From Euptelea pleiosperma (lineage: Eukaryota; Streptophyta; Magnoliopsida; Ranunculales; Eupteleaceae): a DNA stretch of 64,000 bases. A program made the position numbers and the translations under genes. The notes beneath the pieces were generated by a model. The model saw only the letters and a program-made list of their open reading frames with translations. It ran no database searches and had not been told where the DNA came from. Position 1 is the stretch's first letter; each line of letters starts with the position of its first letter. The DNA lies in the NCBI GenBank assembly GCA_035048495.1, contig CM068542.1, forward strand, positions 39,895,109 through 39,959,108. Direction: 5' to 3'. Below, one piece after another: positions 34,487-46,593 of this stretch.

Positions 34487-36945
34487 TGTCACGCCCCGGA
34501 TCGGGGCACCAAAATCGAACCCGAATGCCTATGGATCAACCTATTTACCCAAGATCTAGGGTGTGAAAAAAATAAAATAAATAAAACATCAAGAATCACT
34601 ATCTTGATTGATAAAGAACGGTTAAACTCTAGTAGTCAAATAATGCAGAAGCGTATAAGCTATTACGGTGGAATAACCAAAGTCAAAATCAAAGTCAAAC
34701 TTTTAATTTTGGTCAATATCACTAATAAGAATCTCTATAATTACCTAGAATTTATATCAAACATCTTTTATAAAAATACTTAAGCAAAAAGAATACATAT
34801 CTATTGAAGATAGTTTTGAAACTTGATTTTCGCGGTTCAAAGAAAAATGGTCAACTTTTAGTCAAAATTCAAAATATGTCAAAAAATTATTTTCTTTGAA
34901 GGTTTTATTCTAAAAATCATAAGATACAACTTTAACAAAGACACTTTGGCTAAAAATAACATTTACAAATTTTTGGAGTCAGTTCTCCACTCTCAATTCA
35001 GCCCTTACGGTAACCGTCAAAAATAGATAAAAAGTAAGATTTTTCACTTGTATTAATTTTTATGATTTTGATCGGAATCCAAATCAAGTAAATAAAATAT
35101 AAGTTTTTATCTACTAAAAATAAACTAAGTTTACATGTAATAAAATCATGTGGTTTTATTTTATAACTTAGGAAAACATTTAGACAAAGGTTTATAAAAA
35201 TTAGATATTTTACAGTCAAGTAGTTCTGACCTCCTCTTAGTAAAATGACTCTACAAGATACGTCCTATCGAATCTGTTGACCCACTATATATGGATGGAA
35301 AGGTAACTTAAAAATTACAACTTTCATATTTTTTTCTTGACCAGATTCGATCATCTAATAGGTGCTAAAGCTGCTTAAATTCAGAATAAGGGTGCTGATT
35401 CTGCAAAATTAGCACATAAATTTTGAGATTTGTGCCAAACCGCACCCACTTATATAACTCCGAAAATCATGAAATAATTTAGTAAAATATTACATTGAAT
35501 TATGGTTCTAACCTCTTTAGAATCATATTAAAATATCATAGCATGAATATTTTATGAATATTTTCACATAAGATGTCGGAAAACCCAACATGTTAAAAAT
35601 AAAAATAAAGTGATCAATTCAAACCATTGATGGTCCCAACCACTACAACCATATTAAAAATTCATTATTATATCATTAAAATATTTAAATCATTTAAGCA
35701 TTAAAATCTCTTCTTCAATGCCTACGCCATCCATCGACTCCGTCTCATCCAAAGTATTCTCCTCACCGAGATGAACAAAATCTGAAATGTTTCGGTGTAA
35801 TACTGTGAGAGAAAGCCTAGTAAAGTACAACGAGTACACAAAACAATAAAGATAATCCAATCATAATTACTTTAGCATGTTAATCAACATATTAACCCAA
35901 AATCAAGAAGATCAAATCATCCAAAATAACCAATCATGATGATGATATAAAATGCACTATATTCCTCATTCATTCACACCAAAAGTAACGAATTTTTATA
36001 AAGGGCAACAATTTCCCACCAAAGGTAATGAATTCCCATAAAAGACAATGATTTTCCACCAAGGGTAACGAAATGATTTTTCACCAAGGGTAACGAATTT
36101 CCTCCCACCAAGCGCAACAATTCCCATAATAAATATAAAAAAATCATGAATTTATAATGCTTACCCATATATGATTAACAAATAGGATTAAAATCTTAAA
36201 AAAATATACAAAAAATACTATATAATCATTAACAAGACTATAATAATTGACGAATATATTTAACATTGTAGAGTGTACTTGTTATTATTTTATCTTAGAT
36301 TCGAGAGAGATGAGAATGTATAGTATATTTCTTTAATTATTGTCGATAAAGTCATTCTTCCAGTATGTTATGCTTCGGATCTCATCAATATTTTTGTCTC
36401 TATGGATGATGTCAAATGGTGACACGCTATGATGTTTCTAGGGCTTCGAAGGTTCTTCAAGTTTTTTAATGAAGGTGCTTCAATGAAGAAAGATGAAGAA
36501 AAATATAAGAGAAATATTTGAATAATGATTTAGGGTTTGTAAGAGTTCATAGCTCCCAATGCTTTATTAAATAGGTTTAGGAAAGTAGGGTTTCTAATTT
36601 TAAGTAATTTTCGTAACTTTAAAACTGATAAATTTTATAACCCACTAAAAAGTTTATTTTAAGATGGATATAGGCTAAAAATGAGCTTAAGGCCTATGGG
36701 TATTAAGTAGGCTTCATTTAAGATTATTATTAAGCCCAAAAGGCCTCTAAATTGGCCCTACGGGCCCACCCAATAAGTATAATTCATTAATTATTTATTA
36801 CGACTATGTCACTCATAGACCACAATAGTAATATAGTTAATTATCATTGAAAATAAATTATAGAAAAAAAAATTAAGGAGTCAAATTCAACTTTTTATAA
36901 TTAATTTACTCAAAAAAATCATGAACGAAAGTTTAGGGTATTACA
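34487..36945. mobile_element. Probable solo LTR of a Ty3/gypsy-type element
   Basis: The block starts TGTCACGCCCCGG and ends TTTAGGGTATTACA, the TG...CA and TGT.A..CCC/GGGT.TTACA ends common in long plant gypsy LTRs. Its flanks TGACC (34482-34486) and TAACC (36946-36950) match at four of five bases, as in an old 5-bp duplication. No gag or pol is present, so a solo LTR of 2459 bp left by LTR-LTR recombination is the simplest reading. Without a second copy in the window this is inferred. Confidence 0.5.
35978..36130. repeat. Short tandem repeat CACCAAGGGTAACGAAT-like
   Basis: About five degenerate copies of CCACCAAgGGTAACGAATTtCC occur with spacings of roughly 27-35 bases, inside the proposed solo LTR. 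Confidence 0.65.
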
Positions 36946-39900
36946 TAACCTATATTCCAATAAAATTTTAACATGATAAATAGGCTCAAAACCTTATGAA
37001 ATTCCTAATAAAAGTACTTTTGGGCTTTATGAATCATTTGGAACAAGTTTCGTAATTTTCTGACATTGGTATAATATTTTTCTACAGCTATGCAGAAAAA
37101 AAGGAATTTGTATTTTTATAATTTATCAATATATTCTTTATTTTTTTATTGATTCTATTATTATCCTATATATAAATTTATCTATATGAATAAATATATT
37201 ATTGGGTAAGGCCCCCATGGGTCCTACAATTAAAATATGGGCTTAAGTTAAAGCCCAATCCATATCTTTTTTAATAAAAAAAAAAAATAAACATTTGTTT
37301 TAAAACTAGACCTCATAGCCATTATGGTGAGGTCGTCTTCTATTTGGACGACCTTACCACATTTTTCATGAGGTCGAGTTGCAAACAGCCATGGATGACA
37401 TGGATGAGCTTCATATCAGTCCAAAAATATTCATCAAAATCTCCCTAAAATATTTAAAATATCCCATTAATCATCCCCATTTATTTTCCATCATTTTCTT
37501 TGAGGTTAATGTCCGTTTTATTCACAAAAAATCAGCCCAAAACGTGAAAATATTATGGACTATACCAGTCCAAAAACAACGAGTAGTGTGTGCTCACTAC
37601 AAGCTCTAAAATTTTGGTATGTTACTCCCTACATAACAAGGATTAAGATGAGGTATTAACTCCCCATCCTTATCTTGAGTATTGAAAGAAAGATTAAGTT
37701 TAACAAAAGAGGGTTTGGAGATTTTTTAAAACGCCTAACTTTTATTTTTTTTATTTTTACAGCCACTAATTGAAATCAATTAACACATGAATTTGTAATC
37801 AAATAGAGTCTCAAATTAGTTATACTTTGAATTCAATAATTCTTCAACAATATTCTATATTTCAATCAAAATTTCTAAAAATATTTACTAAAAAATAAAT
37901 ATAGAATTTAACAGAAATTTACAACAGTAAGAACAAAAAAATTTAAACTATTATCTACGAAATTTATAACAAAATATAGTAAAAATGAAACTAGTTGAAG
38001 TCTAAACTACCTATCTTCATTTGATGACTCTCTTTTTGTTTTATTCCTAAATTTCGTGTTCCTTTTCTTGTTCATTCATACAAAGCTTTAAGGTTTTTTA
38101 TTTTTTTTTATTAGAATTAAATTGTTTTAAAATTATGGATGGCAAATTGGTAATTTCCATGGCAAGAGGTACAAGTGTTTCTTGCATGGACCGAATTTAA
38201 CAAGTGTTAGTTAAGGTGTTGCACATAACAATATAATATCATGAAATGTGCTATTTAGTGTATGAAGGGACAAGATAGTATATGAAATAAAAATATTTTA
38301 GTTAAAAAGTGGATCTACATCTGTTGATCATATGATCAAGATTCTATCGACCTTCATTTTGAGGGTGCCTATAGTCTACGTTCATGATTTTAATACTCTT
38401 TCCATTTATACGGTTTGACCTTTCAAAATATTATTCGAGTAAAATATCAACTTTTGACCCATTCTTGTACATTTTTTCAAATTCTGTAACTTTTTATAGA
38501 AAATTCAAAATTTAGTATGCTCATAGTCTAAACTATGTTTTTCGATGCTTCTGAGTCTAATGATGATGTCAGTTTTCTCGTCAGGCCTCTTTATAAGAAT
38601 TTCAATTTTGTGACCAATACCATATCTATTATGTTTTGACAAATTTGACTAGAATCTCGGTCAAGTCAACGATCTTTAACCCCTAAGACCTACCATTATT
38701 ACCTCCGGTCGTTACATACCCCTAGTAGATTATAGATATGGACAGATAGACGGTGTAGCAATCCATTAAATGGTCGAGTTAAAAAGGGTTGGAATCCAAA
38801 ATTATAACATATTGAAATTTAAATTGACAAGCTCTTCTACAAAAGGTTCCGACTCAGTGGACCAACAAAAGTTAACTAATAAGTTCACTAATGATCTCGA
38901 CCGTGGATTTCGATAATCCAACGGTTGTTGTAAGTGTTGAGCTGGCATTCACTGGATTCACTTTTTGCCAAAGCACAACCACCGTTGGATTCTCGGAATC
39001 CATGCCCGAGAACATTAGTACAAAAAAGGTGAGTCCCTGGAGATTGTGCCTCTACAAATGGGTTGGAATCCAAAATTATAATGCATCGAAGCTTCACAAG
39101 TTTGAGAAAAGGATCGGGATCCTCGGACACAAATTTTTATCTCATATTTTCACTCGTGCTTTGGGCATTGGTTGAGTTTTTGGTAAAGTGAACGTCAGCT
39201 TGGCACTGTCAACCACCATTGGATTCACGAAATCCACGACCAAGAGCAAGAGTGAAAATATGAGTCCTCGGACCCTGTTCCTATTGAGGAAATTGAGATG
39301 TGTTCTTGTATATTTATCAAGTCGCATTTTTTAGCCGACCAAATAACATGATTCACAAGAAGAAACATGTCCACTTCGTTTGACTGTATTAAATAATCTT
39401 ATTGCTTATCAACTATGCGTTGGATGCACATTTGTTTACCTGATCACACACGTATGAAGTTTTGTTGCTTCCTATGATATTGTTTATTAATCGGGTATTA
39501 CACTAGCAATGCATACCTCAAATAAAGGTTTATTGGAAAAGAGCTTATTGTTTCAACTCTTGTAAAAGGTTAATGGAACATATTGACATACCAATTTGTT
39601 TCTTAATCGTGATTTTACTATCACATATTTCATATAGTCGAGAGGCCAAATGAGATCCCAAAGTACTTGGAGAGAAAGGATTGAAGCTCATCTTGATAAG
39701 AGACAAGAAACCTAATTCTTTTAGGCGGAGATCTTCTGTTGTCTTTTAGTGATCGAATGTTTTTTATTCTTTAGGGACACTTTAATGTATTTTTTAAGAA
39801 TATTTTGATGTATTGATTTTTAGGGGTATTTTTGTATCCATAACAAACACATTTTCGAGGGTCATTTTGTTGTGTTGTTTTTTAGGTGTATTATTTGTTA

Positions 39901-41606
39901 GGGGCATTTTGCGTAACCGTGTCATCTTAATGTTATCAACTTTCCATGTTAATTTTTGTTTATTTAAAGAAAGAATATATAAATTGTGTTATTTTGCCTT
40001 ATTTATTTATTTTTGAAAATAAAAGAACAATTTAGTAACCAATTACTTGACGGGGAACTTTTTTTTTGTTGCGGTTCCAACTCCACTTCTCTGAGAGCCA
40101 AAACTAGAACCAACTTATTTTATAAGTTTCGGTTATGGGACTGATGAGAATTGAACCAGAACCAACCCATTGACACCCTTATTTGTAGGTTCCGTTATGG
40201 GACTAATGGGAACCAAACAAGAGATGACCCATTGACACCCCTAGCCCTAGACGGTTACCAAACACATAAAAAAATGACTAGACGAGGACTGACCATCACT
40301 GGCCGCACCAAAAGGTAAGTTAATTAAACATCCGCATGGGTCCAAAATAATGTGCTATACATAGGGCCTTGAGAGTCCTCTACATAAAAAAAATTTCTCT
40401 TATTACTTATACGACGAGAGAGCTTTTTTTTTTTACTTTCAACAATAAGAAAACATTGGACAGTCATGATTAAACCGAGCGTATGAAGTATAAGTGATAG
40501 ACAATCTAAATTGTCCATCTATCAAGCGATCAAAACTGTTTTTTTTCGACGCAATTTAGATTTGTCTTAGATACATTGTATTATAATTTATTATTGTTAC
40601 TTTCATGGATTTGTGAGTTTTATTTTATAAATTAGTGAGTTTCATGTTATGGATTGATAAGTTTCATTTAGATTATTTGTTTTATTCATTTTATGCTTTT
40701 TAAATGTTATTTCATTATTTAGATCCATAAGATGTACTTCAAAATATAGTATTTGCCTTAGGTGAGCCAAAAATATAAACTATTGCATTCTTTTGAATAT
40801 AAGGATATTCGTGACATTTTGACAGAATTCATAAACTCGCAACTAATTTTGCCAAGCAACAATACCATTTCTACATGTAGAACAACGCTTCTCTAACATG
40901 GTTTGCCAAACGCTATTCTAGAAAATAGCACAGCTCAACAGCTTTTGTAGAAGAACTTTTCTACGGTACTTCCACATAAGCATTCCAAAACAGGGCCTTG
41001 ACTTTCTCTCCACCTCTCTTGTAGATCAATAACCAATCGTATGGGTCTCACCTAATTGATAAAATGTTTGTCGATCGATGATTGATACTGAGGCACGTGT
41101 CTCTGATTTTAAGTGCGCTACTGAATGCAGCTTTAGCATCTACTGAATATAAAAAGACCTCCATGTTTTTTTCCTTCAATTTTTAAAATGGAGGGTACTT
41201 CATGGAAAAAGTACAAAATGCGGATCAACTTATGCTCGAGACTTTCATTTATAATATTACATTAAAAAGATTTATTTTTAAAGACAACTGAAATGTTTCT
41301 TTTTGCCATTTCATCTAACGAAACAAATGAATTTTTTTTATAGGCAATGAAATATTTGACATTGAACTGAGTAAAAAAACAAATTTCTCTTATTCTTGTC
41401 TCTTGATACACACTATATCAGCAACACGGTTGAAGCTCTAGCACAAAACCAGTGATGTATCCCGGCTAAACCTAGGCCATGCTGAGCTGGGAAGGGGGAT
41501 TTCCGCTACATGGCCAACAACTCAATATAGGAAATTTGCATTGTGTGGGATGCGCCGAGTAAACCTTCGCTCACTGCATGTAGTGAGTGAAGCCCGATCA
41601 CATCAC
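36946..41606. other. Intergenic AT-rich DNA with scattered repeat fragments
   Basis: No gene is recognised. A block around 38880-39320 shows repeated and partly inverted words (ATCCAACGGTTGTTG, CACCGTTGGATTC, CCACCATTGGATTCACGAAATCC). This suggests a degraded inverted-repeat element. A partial hAT-like miniature lies at 40795-40995. Everything else looks like decayed intergenic sequence. Confidence 0.4.
40795..40995. mobile_element. Partial hAT-like MITE, second copy of the 22018 family
   Basis: Collinear with 22385-22612: ATAAGGATATTC, GACATTTTGACA, CATGGTTTGCCA, then AGCATTCC and an AACAGGGCC end. The left half is missing. Confidence 0.55.
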
Positions 41607-41890
41607 ACAATACGAGCCACGTGGAACACTCTTATAGGGTGCTGACCATATGGATGTTTGGCCAGTCCCTCGCTGGACTTGCAAACCAAAAATAAACCTG
41701 ACCAATGATTTCTAAGTGTTGGATTGAAGTTTTTTTCTTGGGTTGATTTTAATAGTAGGGATTTGAGCATTATTTGGGAGCAAAGATCCAAAGGTTGTAA
41801 ATCACTAATTAGACTGATTTTTGGTTTTTCGGTCCAACCAGGGTCTGGCTAAACATCCATAGGGTCAGCGCCCACTGACAATCGTAGACT
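41607..41890. mobile_element. MITE of the GAGCCACGTGGC family (copy 2)
   Basis: The left end ACAATACGAGCCACGTGG and the mirrored interior (CATATGGATGTTTGGCCAG on the left, GGCTAAACATCCATAGGGTC on the right) match the family. The right terminal repeat is degraded. Confidence 0.6.
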
Positions 41891-41962
41891 GTTCGGCATG
41901 TACCCTCTTTTTCGCCACGCACCCAAGTGATTGTTTATTAAGATTTCTCTCCTAATTTTTTA

Positions 41963-42350
41963 GAGTCCGTCTAGAGCTACACCCATTTCTTACATCCAGT
42001 TCTTACACCCGGATGTGGGGCCCATATAGAAATCATCTTGGACAATCCAACCATACATTGAGCTGTTCTTCGCTCGATGATCATCATCACCAAAAATCAG
42101 TTAATTTCGACATTGCCAACCATATAAGAAATTGACCCCAAATAATGGCTTCATTGGATAGTTTGGATTTTTAAAATTAAAGTCTATTTTTCTTGAGGTT
42201 AGGAATGTTGAATTTTCCTGATATTTTGTGAGGGTAACTATAGCATGAAAAACGCATTGTGTGGTTGGATTGTCCAACATGATCTCCATGGGGCCCACCC
42301 CCGGGTGTAAGAACTGGATGTAAGAAATGGGTGTAGCTATAGACGGACTC
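41963..42350. mobile_element. Mutator-like MITE with perfect 9-bp target duplication
   Basis: A 388-bp element has long terminal inverted repeats starting GAGTCCGTCTAGAGCTACAC on the left and (minus strand) GAGTCCGTCTATAGCTACAC on the right, followed on both sides by CCATTTCTTACATCCAG. It is flanked by identical AATTTTTTA at 41954-41962 and 42351-42359. Long inverted repeats with a 9-bp duplication are the mark of Mutator-like elements. It has no coding capacity. Confidence 0.85.
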
Positions 42351-42570
42351 AATTTTTTAATACAAAAGCTTAAAGAGCTGAGTACGTGGCAAAAAGAACT
42401 TGGATATGTGCCGCGGTGCGAGCAATCTATGATTGTCAGCGGCTTCCCTGACACTCCGCAGTCAGCGAAAGTGGACTTTGCCCACTATCTCCCAAAAGGA
42501 CATGGGTAGTTGAGAACTTGATGTACAGTTTAATGTCACCAAAGTTTTGATACAAATTGTACATAAAAGT

Positions 42571-42907
42571 CAAGGTTTAAAAAGGGCCATTATAACGGAC
42601 TGCAGAGGTTACCATTTTTCCGTTATAACGGAGCATAAGGGCAAAAAATGGGAAAATAAAGGCGCAAAAATAATATTTTCAATAAATTTATAAAAAGAAA
42701 ATAACGGAAAAATTGAAAATAACAGAAATGACGGTTTTTTTTTAACAAATTTTTTTCAGAAAATAACAGTCATTGTTTCCGTTATAACGGGAAAATGAGA
42801 GCTGTTGTTTTCTGAGGGTTAAAATGGCACATCAAGTAATAATGGGGATGTCCGAATCTGTTACAACGGCCGTTATTTTCGATATAACGCCTGTTTTTTA
42901 AACCATG
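42571..42907. mobile_element. MITE with CAAGGTTTAAA...TTTAAACCATG ends, AACGG-word interior
   Basis: The terminal repeats CAAGGTTTAAAAAGGGCC and (minus strand) CATGGTTTAAAAAACAGG enclose GTTATAACGG words in both orientations. Flanking 8-mers do not match, so it is older than the two copies in copia element B. Confidence 0.65.
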
Positions 42908-42914
42908 CATATAG

Positions 42915-43295
42915 TTGGGTCAGGTTTCAGTGACCAACAGTTTTGACCAACATTTTTGACCAACACCTTGGTGTACCCACATAGAAGATGAATCAATGGC
43001 TGATTTTTGGTGAGGATGATCTCCTCACCATATAGATAACCCCAACAAAAAATCAGCCCATTCTGAAATTTCTAACCCCGTTGAATATGATTTTTTAAGT
43101 TACACGGTGAAAATCAACGGTCCATATTCTTCAACTTCTAAACCAGTCTATGAATATCAGAATGATTTGAATTTTTGTAAGGATGATCTCCTCACCATAT
43201 AGATCGTCCTCACCAAACATCAGCCATTGATTCATCTTCTCTGAGGGTACACGAACGTGTTGGTCAAAACTGTTGCTCACCGGGACCGGACCCAA
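42915..43295. mobile_element. MITE with TTGGGTC long inverted repeats
   Basis: The left arm starts TTGGGTCAGGTTTCAGTGA and the right arm, read on the minus strand, starts TTGGGTCCGGTCCCGGTGA. Both then continue with CAACAGTTTTGACCAACA and AGAAGATGAATCAATGG. The arms are over 100 bp, and GTGAGGATGATCTCC words lie inside. No clear target duplication was found. Confidence 0.7.
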
Positions 43296-43600
43296 GTTTT
43301 AATATACTGTCGAGGTCCCGAGGCACGTGAAAGATGTTGTCATGTGTACTCGAAAACTGTTAAAAGTCCTTTTAAGACTTTTTCTTTAATGAGCACGTGG
43401 AAATCATGGACATGTCAGATTTAAATATAGGATCACATTCATCTTATAAAAATTGCCCTCCCATGTGACGACGTCGCCGGGGCACGAGGACTTATTTCCT
43501 CCCTGTCAATAAGAAAGAAGTCATAAAAGGCCTCGATGTAATAAACTGGAGGAGTAAAACTTCTGTCACAGCGTTGTGACAGATGCTTCTGTCACAACGC

Positions 43601-43906
43601 ACAATAAGAGCCACGTGGCACATTCTTAGTGGACGATGACCATACAGATGTTTGGCCAGTTCCTTGGTAGACCTCTGACCCAAAAATCAGCACGATTAGT
43701 GATTTCCAAGCGGTTCGATTGAAGTTATTTTCATTGGTTGATTTTAACGGAAGGAATTTGAGCTATATTGAGTTATTTGGTGCAAAGATCCAAAGGTTCT
43801 AAATCACTAATATGGCTGATTTTTGGCTTATAGTTCCAACGAGGGACTGGACAAACATCTATACTGTCAATGTCCACTAAGAGTGTGCCACGTAGCTCAC
43901 AATTGT
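43601..43906. mobile_element. MITE of the GAGCCACGTGGC family (copy 3, best preserved)
   Basis: The inverted ends are ACAATAAGAGCCACGTGG and its mirror CCACGTAGCTCACAATTGT. The interior carries CATACAGATGTTTGGCCAG and, mirrored, GACAAACATCTATACTGTC, with GATCCAAAGGTTCTAAATCACTAAT in the right half. It is 306 bp and non-coding. Confidence 0.7.
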
Positions 43907-44273
43907 AACAGAATCAACTATCACAATACAGTGACTGAAGTTTTACTCTTGCTGAAGCTGCTTCCACACGCTCGCTCAAACAAAAAGAAAATAAAAGGAA
44001 GAATAAGGAGGAAAGAAAAGAGAAGTAGCTTACACCAAAAGCCTAAGGTAGACATCTGGTCCACAGCTGCCATCTGGGCCCACTGACCGCATGGATGTTT
44101 AGCACACCCCTGGGTAGACATTCATACCAACAATCAGCTCGTTTTATAAATTTTAGCAGCTGGTTTTACTACTAAAAAAATAGTTGATTTGGATGGCTAG
44201 AATCACGCTTTGAAAAGTACTAAAATCTAATAGCTAGACATTACAGATAATGTGGTCCACCTACGGATAGGCC

Positions 44274-44381
44274 CATGGTTCGAAGTCACGAGATAGGAGG
44301 CCGGATTGGTGGCCACTCATCTCGATCGGAACAATCTTGACTAATATGGGACCGATCCAATGGAGACTTCGAACCATGGGT
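44274..44381. mobile_element. Short MITE with CCCATGGTTCGAAGTC inverted repeats
   Basis: The left end CCCATGGTTCGAAGTC is mirrored by GACTTCGAACCATGGG at the right. The 108-bp element interrupts what looks like a half copy of the GAGCCACGTGGC family (ACCTACGGATAG... and ...GCCAAAACATCTATAGGGTC). A related unit with TGGGTCGAAGTC and CGAACTTCGAAC lies at 45573-45722. Confidence 0.65.
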
Positions 44382-44464
44382 GCGCCAAAACATCTATAGG
44401 GTCGGTGGTTTATGAGGAGTAAAACTTTGATGATAGGCCCCGTCATTGAGACCGGTGACAATGT

Positions 44465-45109
44465 GCAATATGAGCCAAGTGGAACACTCTTATAGGACCC
44501 TGACCGTATAGATGTTTTTCCAATCCCTAGGTGGACCTACAAACCAAAAATCAGCTTGATTAGTGATCTCAAACCTTTTGAACAGTCTATGTGGGTACGC
44601 CAAAATGTGGGTCCCCCGAGCCCCACCCATGAGATTATTATAAAAAAATGAAAAAGTAAAAAATGAAGAAAGCTCACCGTATTATAATCTTTGATCTCTG
44701 CGTATGAATAAATGAAGAAAGCTTACAGGAGAAAAAATGAAGAAGAAAGCTTATTGGCTCGGTAAGGAAAATGTTGTTTTGACAGTAAGGGTAATAATGT
44801 CCAAAAATGTATGTCACTTCATATGATTTGATTAGGTGTACTTTTTGCAATGGAAAAATTGTTTTGACAGTAAAGATAATAATGTCCGAAAATGTGTCCA
44901 AATTAATAAACTGGAAAATGTTGAATAGTCGTTGGCTGTTCACTGATAAATGTTGAAAACGTTATTTTTTTTGGTAATTCCCCTAAAATCAACCCAAGAA
45001 AATAATTCCAATCCAATAGGGCTGATTTTTGGTTTGTAGGTTCACATAGGGATTGGCCAAACATCCATACGGTTAGTCTTCTAAGAGTGTGCCATGTGGC
45101 TCATATTGC
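44465..45109. mobile_element. MITE of the GAGCCACGTGGC family (copy 4, interrupted)
   Basis: The left half ends at about 44580 and the right half resumes at about 45000. Between them lie about 420 bases containing a direct repeat (TTTTGACAGTAA.G.TAATAATGTCC at about 44774 and 44862). The outer ends GCAATATGAGCC and GGCTCATATTGC agree with the family. Confidence 0.55.
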
Positions 45110-45246
45110 GCCCTCGTCAAAGTTTTACTCGTCTTTGAGAGTGTGCCATGAGGTTCACATGGACGTATGTGAGGAAAAGTTGATTCGTTTTGGGTAGTGA
45201 GCGAGTAAAATTTTGCTGACCGTCTATGGTCAGTGAAGCTGCTGCC

Positions 45247-45520
45247 CGCAATATGAGTCACGTGACACACTCATAGAGGACACTAACTGTATGGATGTTT
45301 GGCCAATCCCTAGATTGACCTACAAACAAAAAATCAGTTTGATTTGTGATTTCAAACCTTTGGATCCTTGTATTCAAATAATGACCAATGATGCTCAAAT
45401 TCCCACGATTAAAATAAACCCAAGAAAGTGACTCCAATCCAACGCTTAGAAATCACTAATCAAGTTGATTTTTGGTTTGTAGGTCAACTCCAAATATCCA
45501 TTCGGTTAGCGTACTCTAAA
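45247..45520. mobile_element. MITE of the GAGCCACGTGGC family (copy 5)
   Basis: The left end GCAATATGAGTCACGTGAC and mirrored interior (TGTATGGATGTTTGGCCAATC; AAATATCCATTCGGTTAG) match the family. The right terminal arm is degraded. It ends about 500 bases upstream of the PAA1 start codon. Confidence 0.6.
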
Positions 45521-45525
45521 TCTGA

Positions 45526-46035
45526 TGGTCAGCGAAGTTTTACTCTCCTACCAATACCCTAATAGCATGGGTCGAAGTCTAGAGTCGACCATCCCGCTTC
45601 GGATCGGGAGGTTTAGATCCAGAACGTCCCCCACCGATTGGGGTTTTCTCACCAAGATTGTTGGGGCGATTTGGACCACGATCGGCGGCAACCAATCCAT
45701 CCTCCGATCCCGAACTTCGAACAATGACAGCTGTCGTCCATAGGTGCAGACCGCTAATATTCCTCGAGATTCACCCAGTTCTAAGTTTTACTCCATTTAA
45801 TTCCATTTATTGGTGCTTCCTACCTCCGTACACCGTGCTTGACTTCAAATGGGGATAAACCCGATATTCCCTTACAAGTCAGGGGTAGTTGCGGGGGTTC
45901 AGACTCAAACTCAAAGTACTACACGGCTCCCGCTTCAGGCTTGAAAAGCTGAGAATCGAAAGGCGGAGGAGAAACGAGCGAGACTGCGAGAGCGATTAAG
46001 CTCGTTCTAAGCTACCCTCCTCAAAATCAACTCCA
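45526..46035 (+). promoter_or_regulatory. PAA1 upstream region and 5' UTR
   Basis: The segment 45880-46035 is richer in G+C than the flanking DNA and leads into the ATG at 46036 without an intervening ORF, as expected of a 5' UTR. The 45573-45722 part contains a palindromic TCGAAGT unit related to the miniature at 44274. I could not identify a TATA box or copper-response element with confidence. Confidence 0.45.
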
Positions 46036-46537
46036 ATGGAGTCTACGGTCTCAACAACAAACCTTTTCACCTTTTCCAAAGCCCTAAATTCGTCTCCAAA
46101 ACCACTCATCTCTCGCCTCCATCGCCATTTCGCCAAATCTCCTTTGAGGCAAAGCCTTCAAAAGCGATTCTTGACTGGTAGAATCAGATGCATCAGCAAT
46201 GGCGGTTTACATAGGTCGACTGAGTTCATTTCGGTGTCTTCTTCGGCAACTTCGCGTCGGAGTTCGTTTGTCGGGGCTCCGATTTCGGCTCGTTTGGCCT
46301 CTGTGTCGAGCTCTGCTGCTTCGTTTGCTTCCGGTGGAGGCGGCGATGGATTTACGGGCGGTGGCGGTGGCAGTGGCAGTGGCGGCGATGGTGGATCGGA
46401 TGGAGGAGAAGCGAAGTCAAACACTCTTGCGGCCGAAGATCACTCGGCTTTGTCTCCTGATGTAATAATTCTCGATGTCGGAGTAAGCCATCTTCAGCTC
46501 TTTAAATTTTATTTCTAGTTTTTTTTTTAAATTTTAA

Positions 46538-46593
<56 letters not shown>

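Noticed and set aside
33528..34783. Small host genes in AT-rich DNA at 33528 and 34442
   Set aside because: The frames are short and of AT-driven composition (Lys/Ile/Asn), without motifs. One overlaps the start of the proposed solo LTR.
37619..38717. A second solo LTR with TGTTACTCCC...GGTCGTTACA ends
   Set aside because: The ends are only loosely inverted and the flanking bases do not match, so the boundary is not supported.
43823..44086. Open frames in the MITE cluster upstream of PAA1
   Set aside because: They run through inverted-repeat miniatures, start or end in their arms, and show no domain.
46199..46465. Alternative frames over PAA1 exon 1 (including a Pro-rich minus-strand frame)
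   Set aside because: They arise from the Gly-rich linker codons of the real exon. The family match is only in the frame beginning at 46036.
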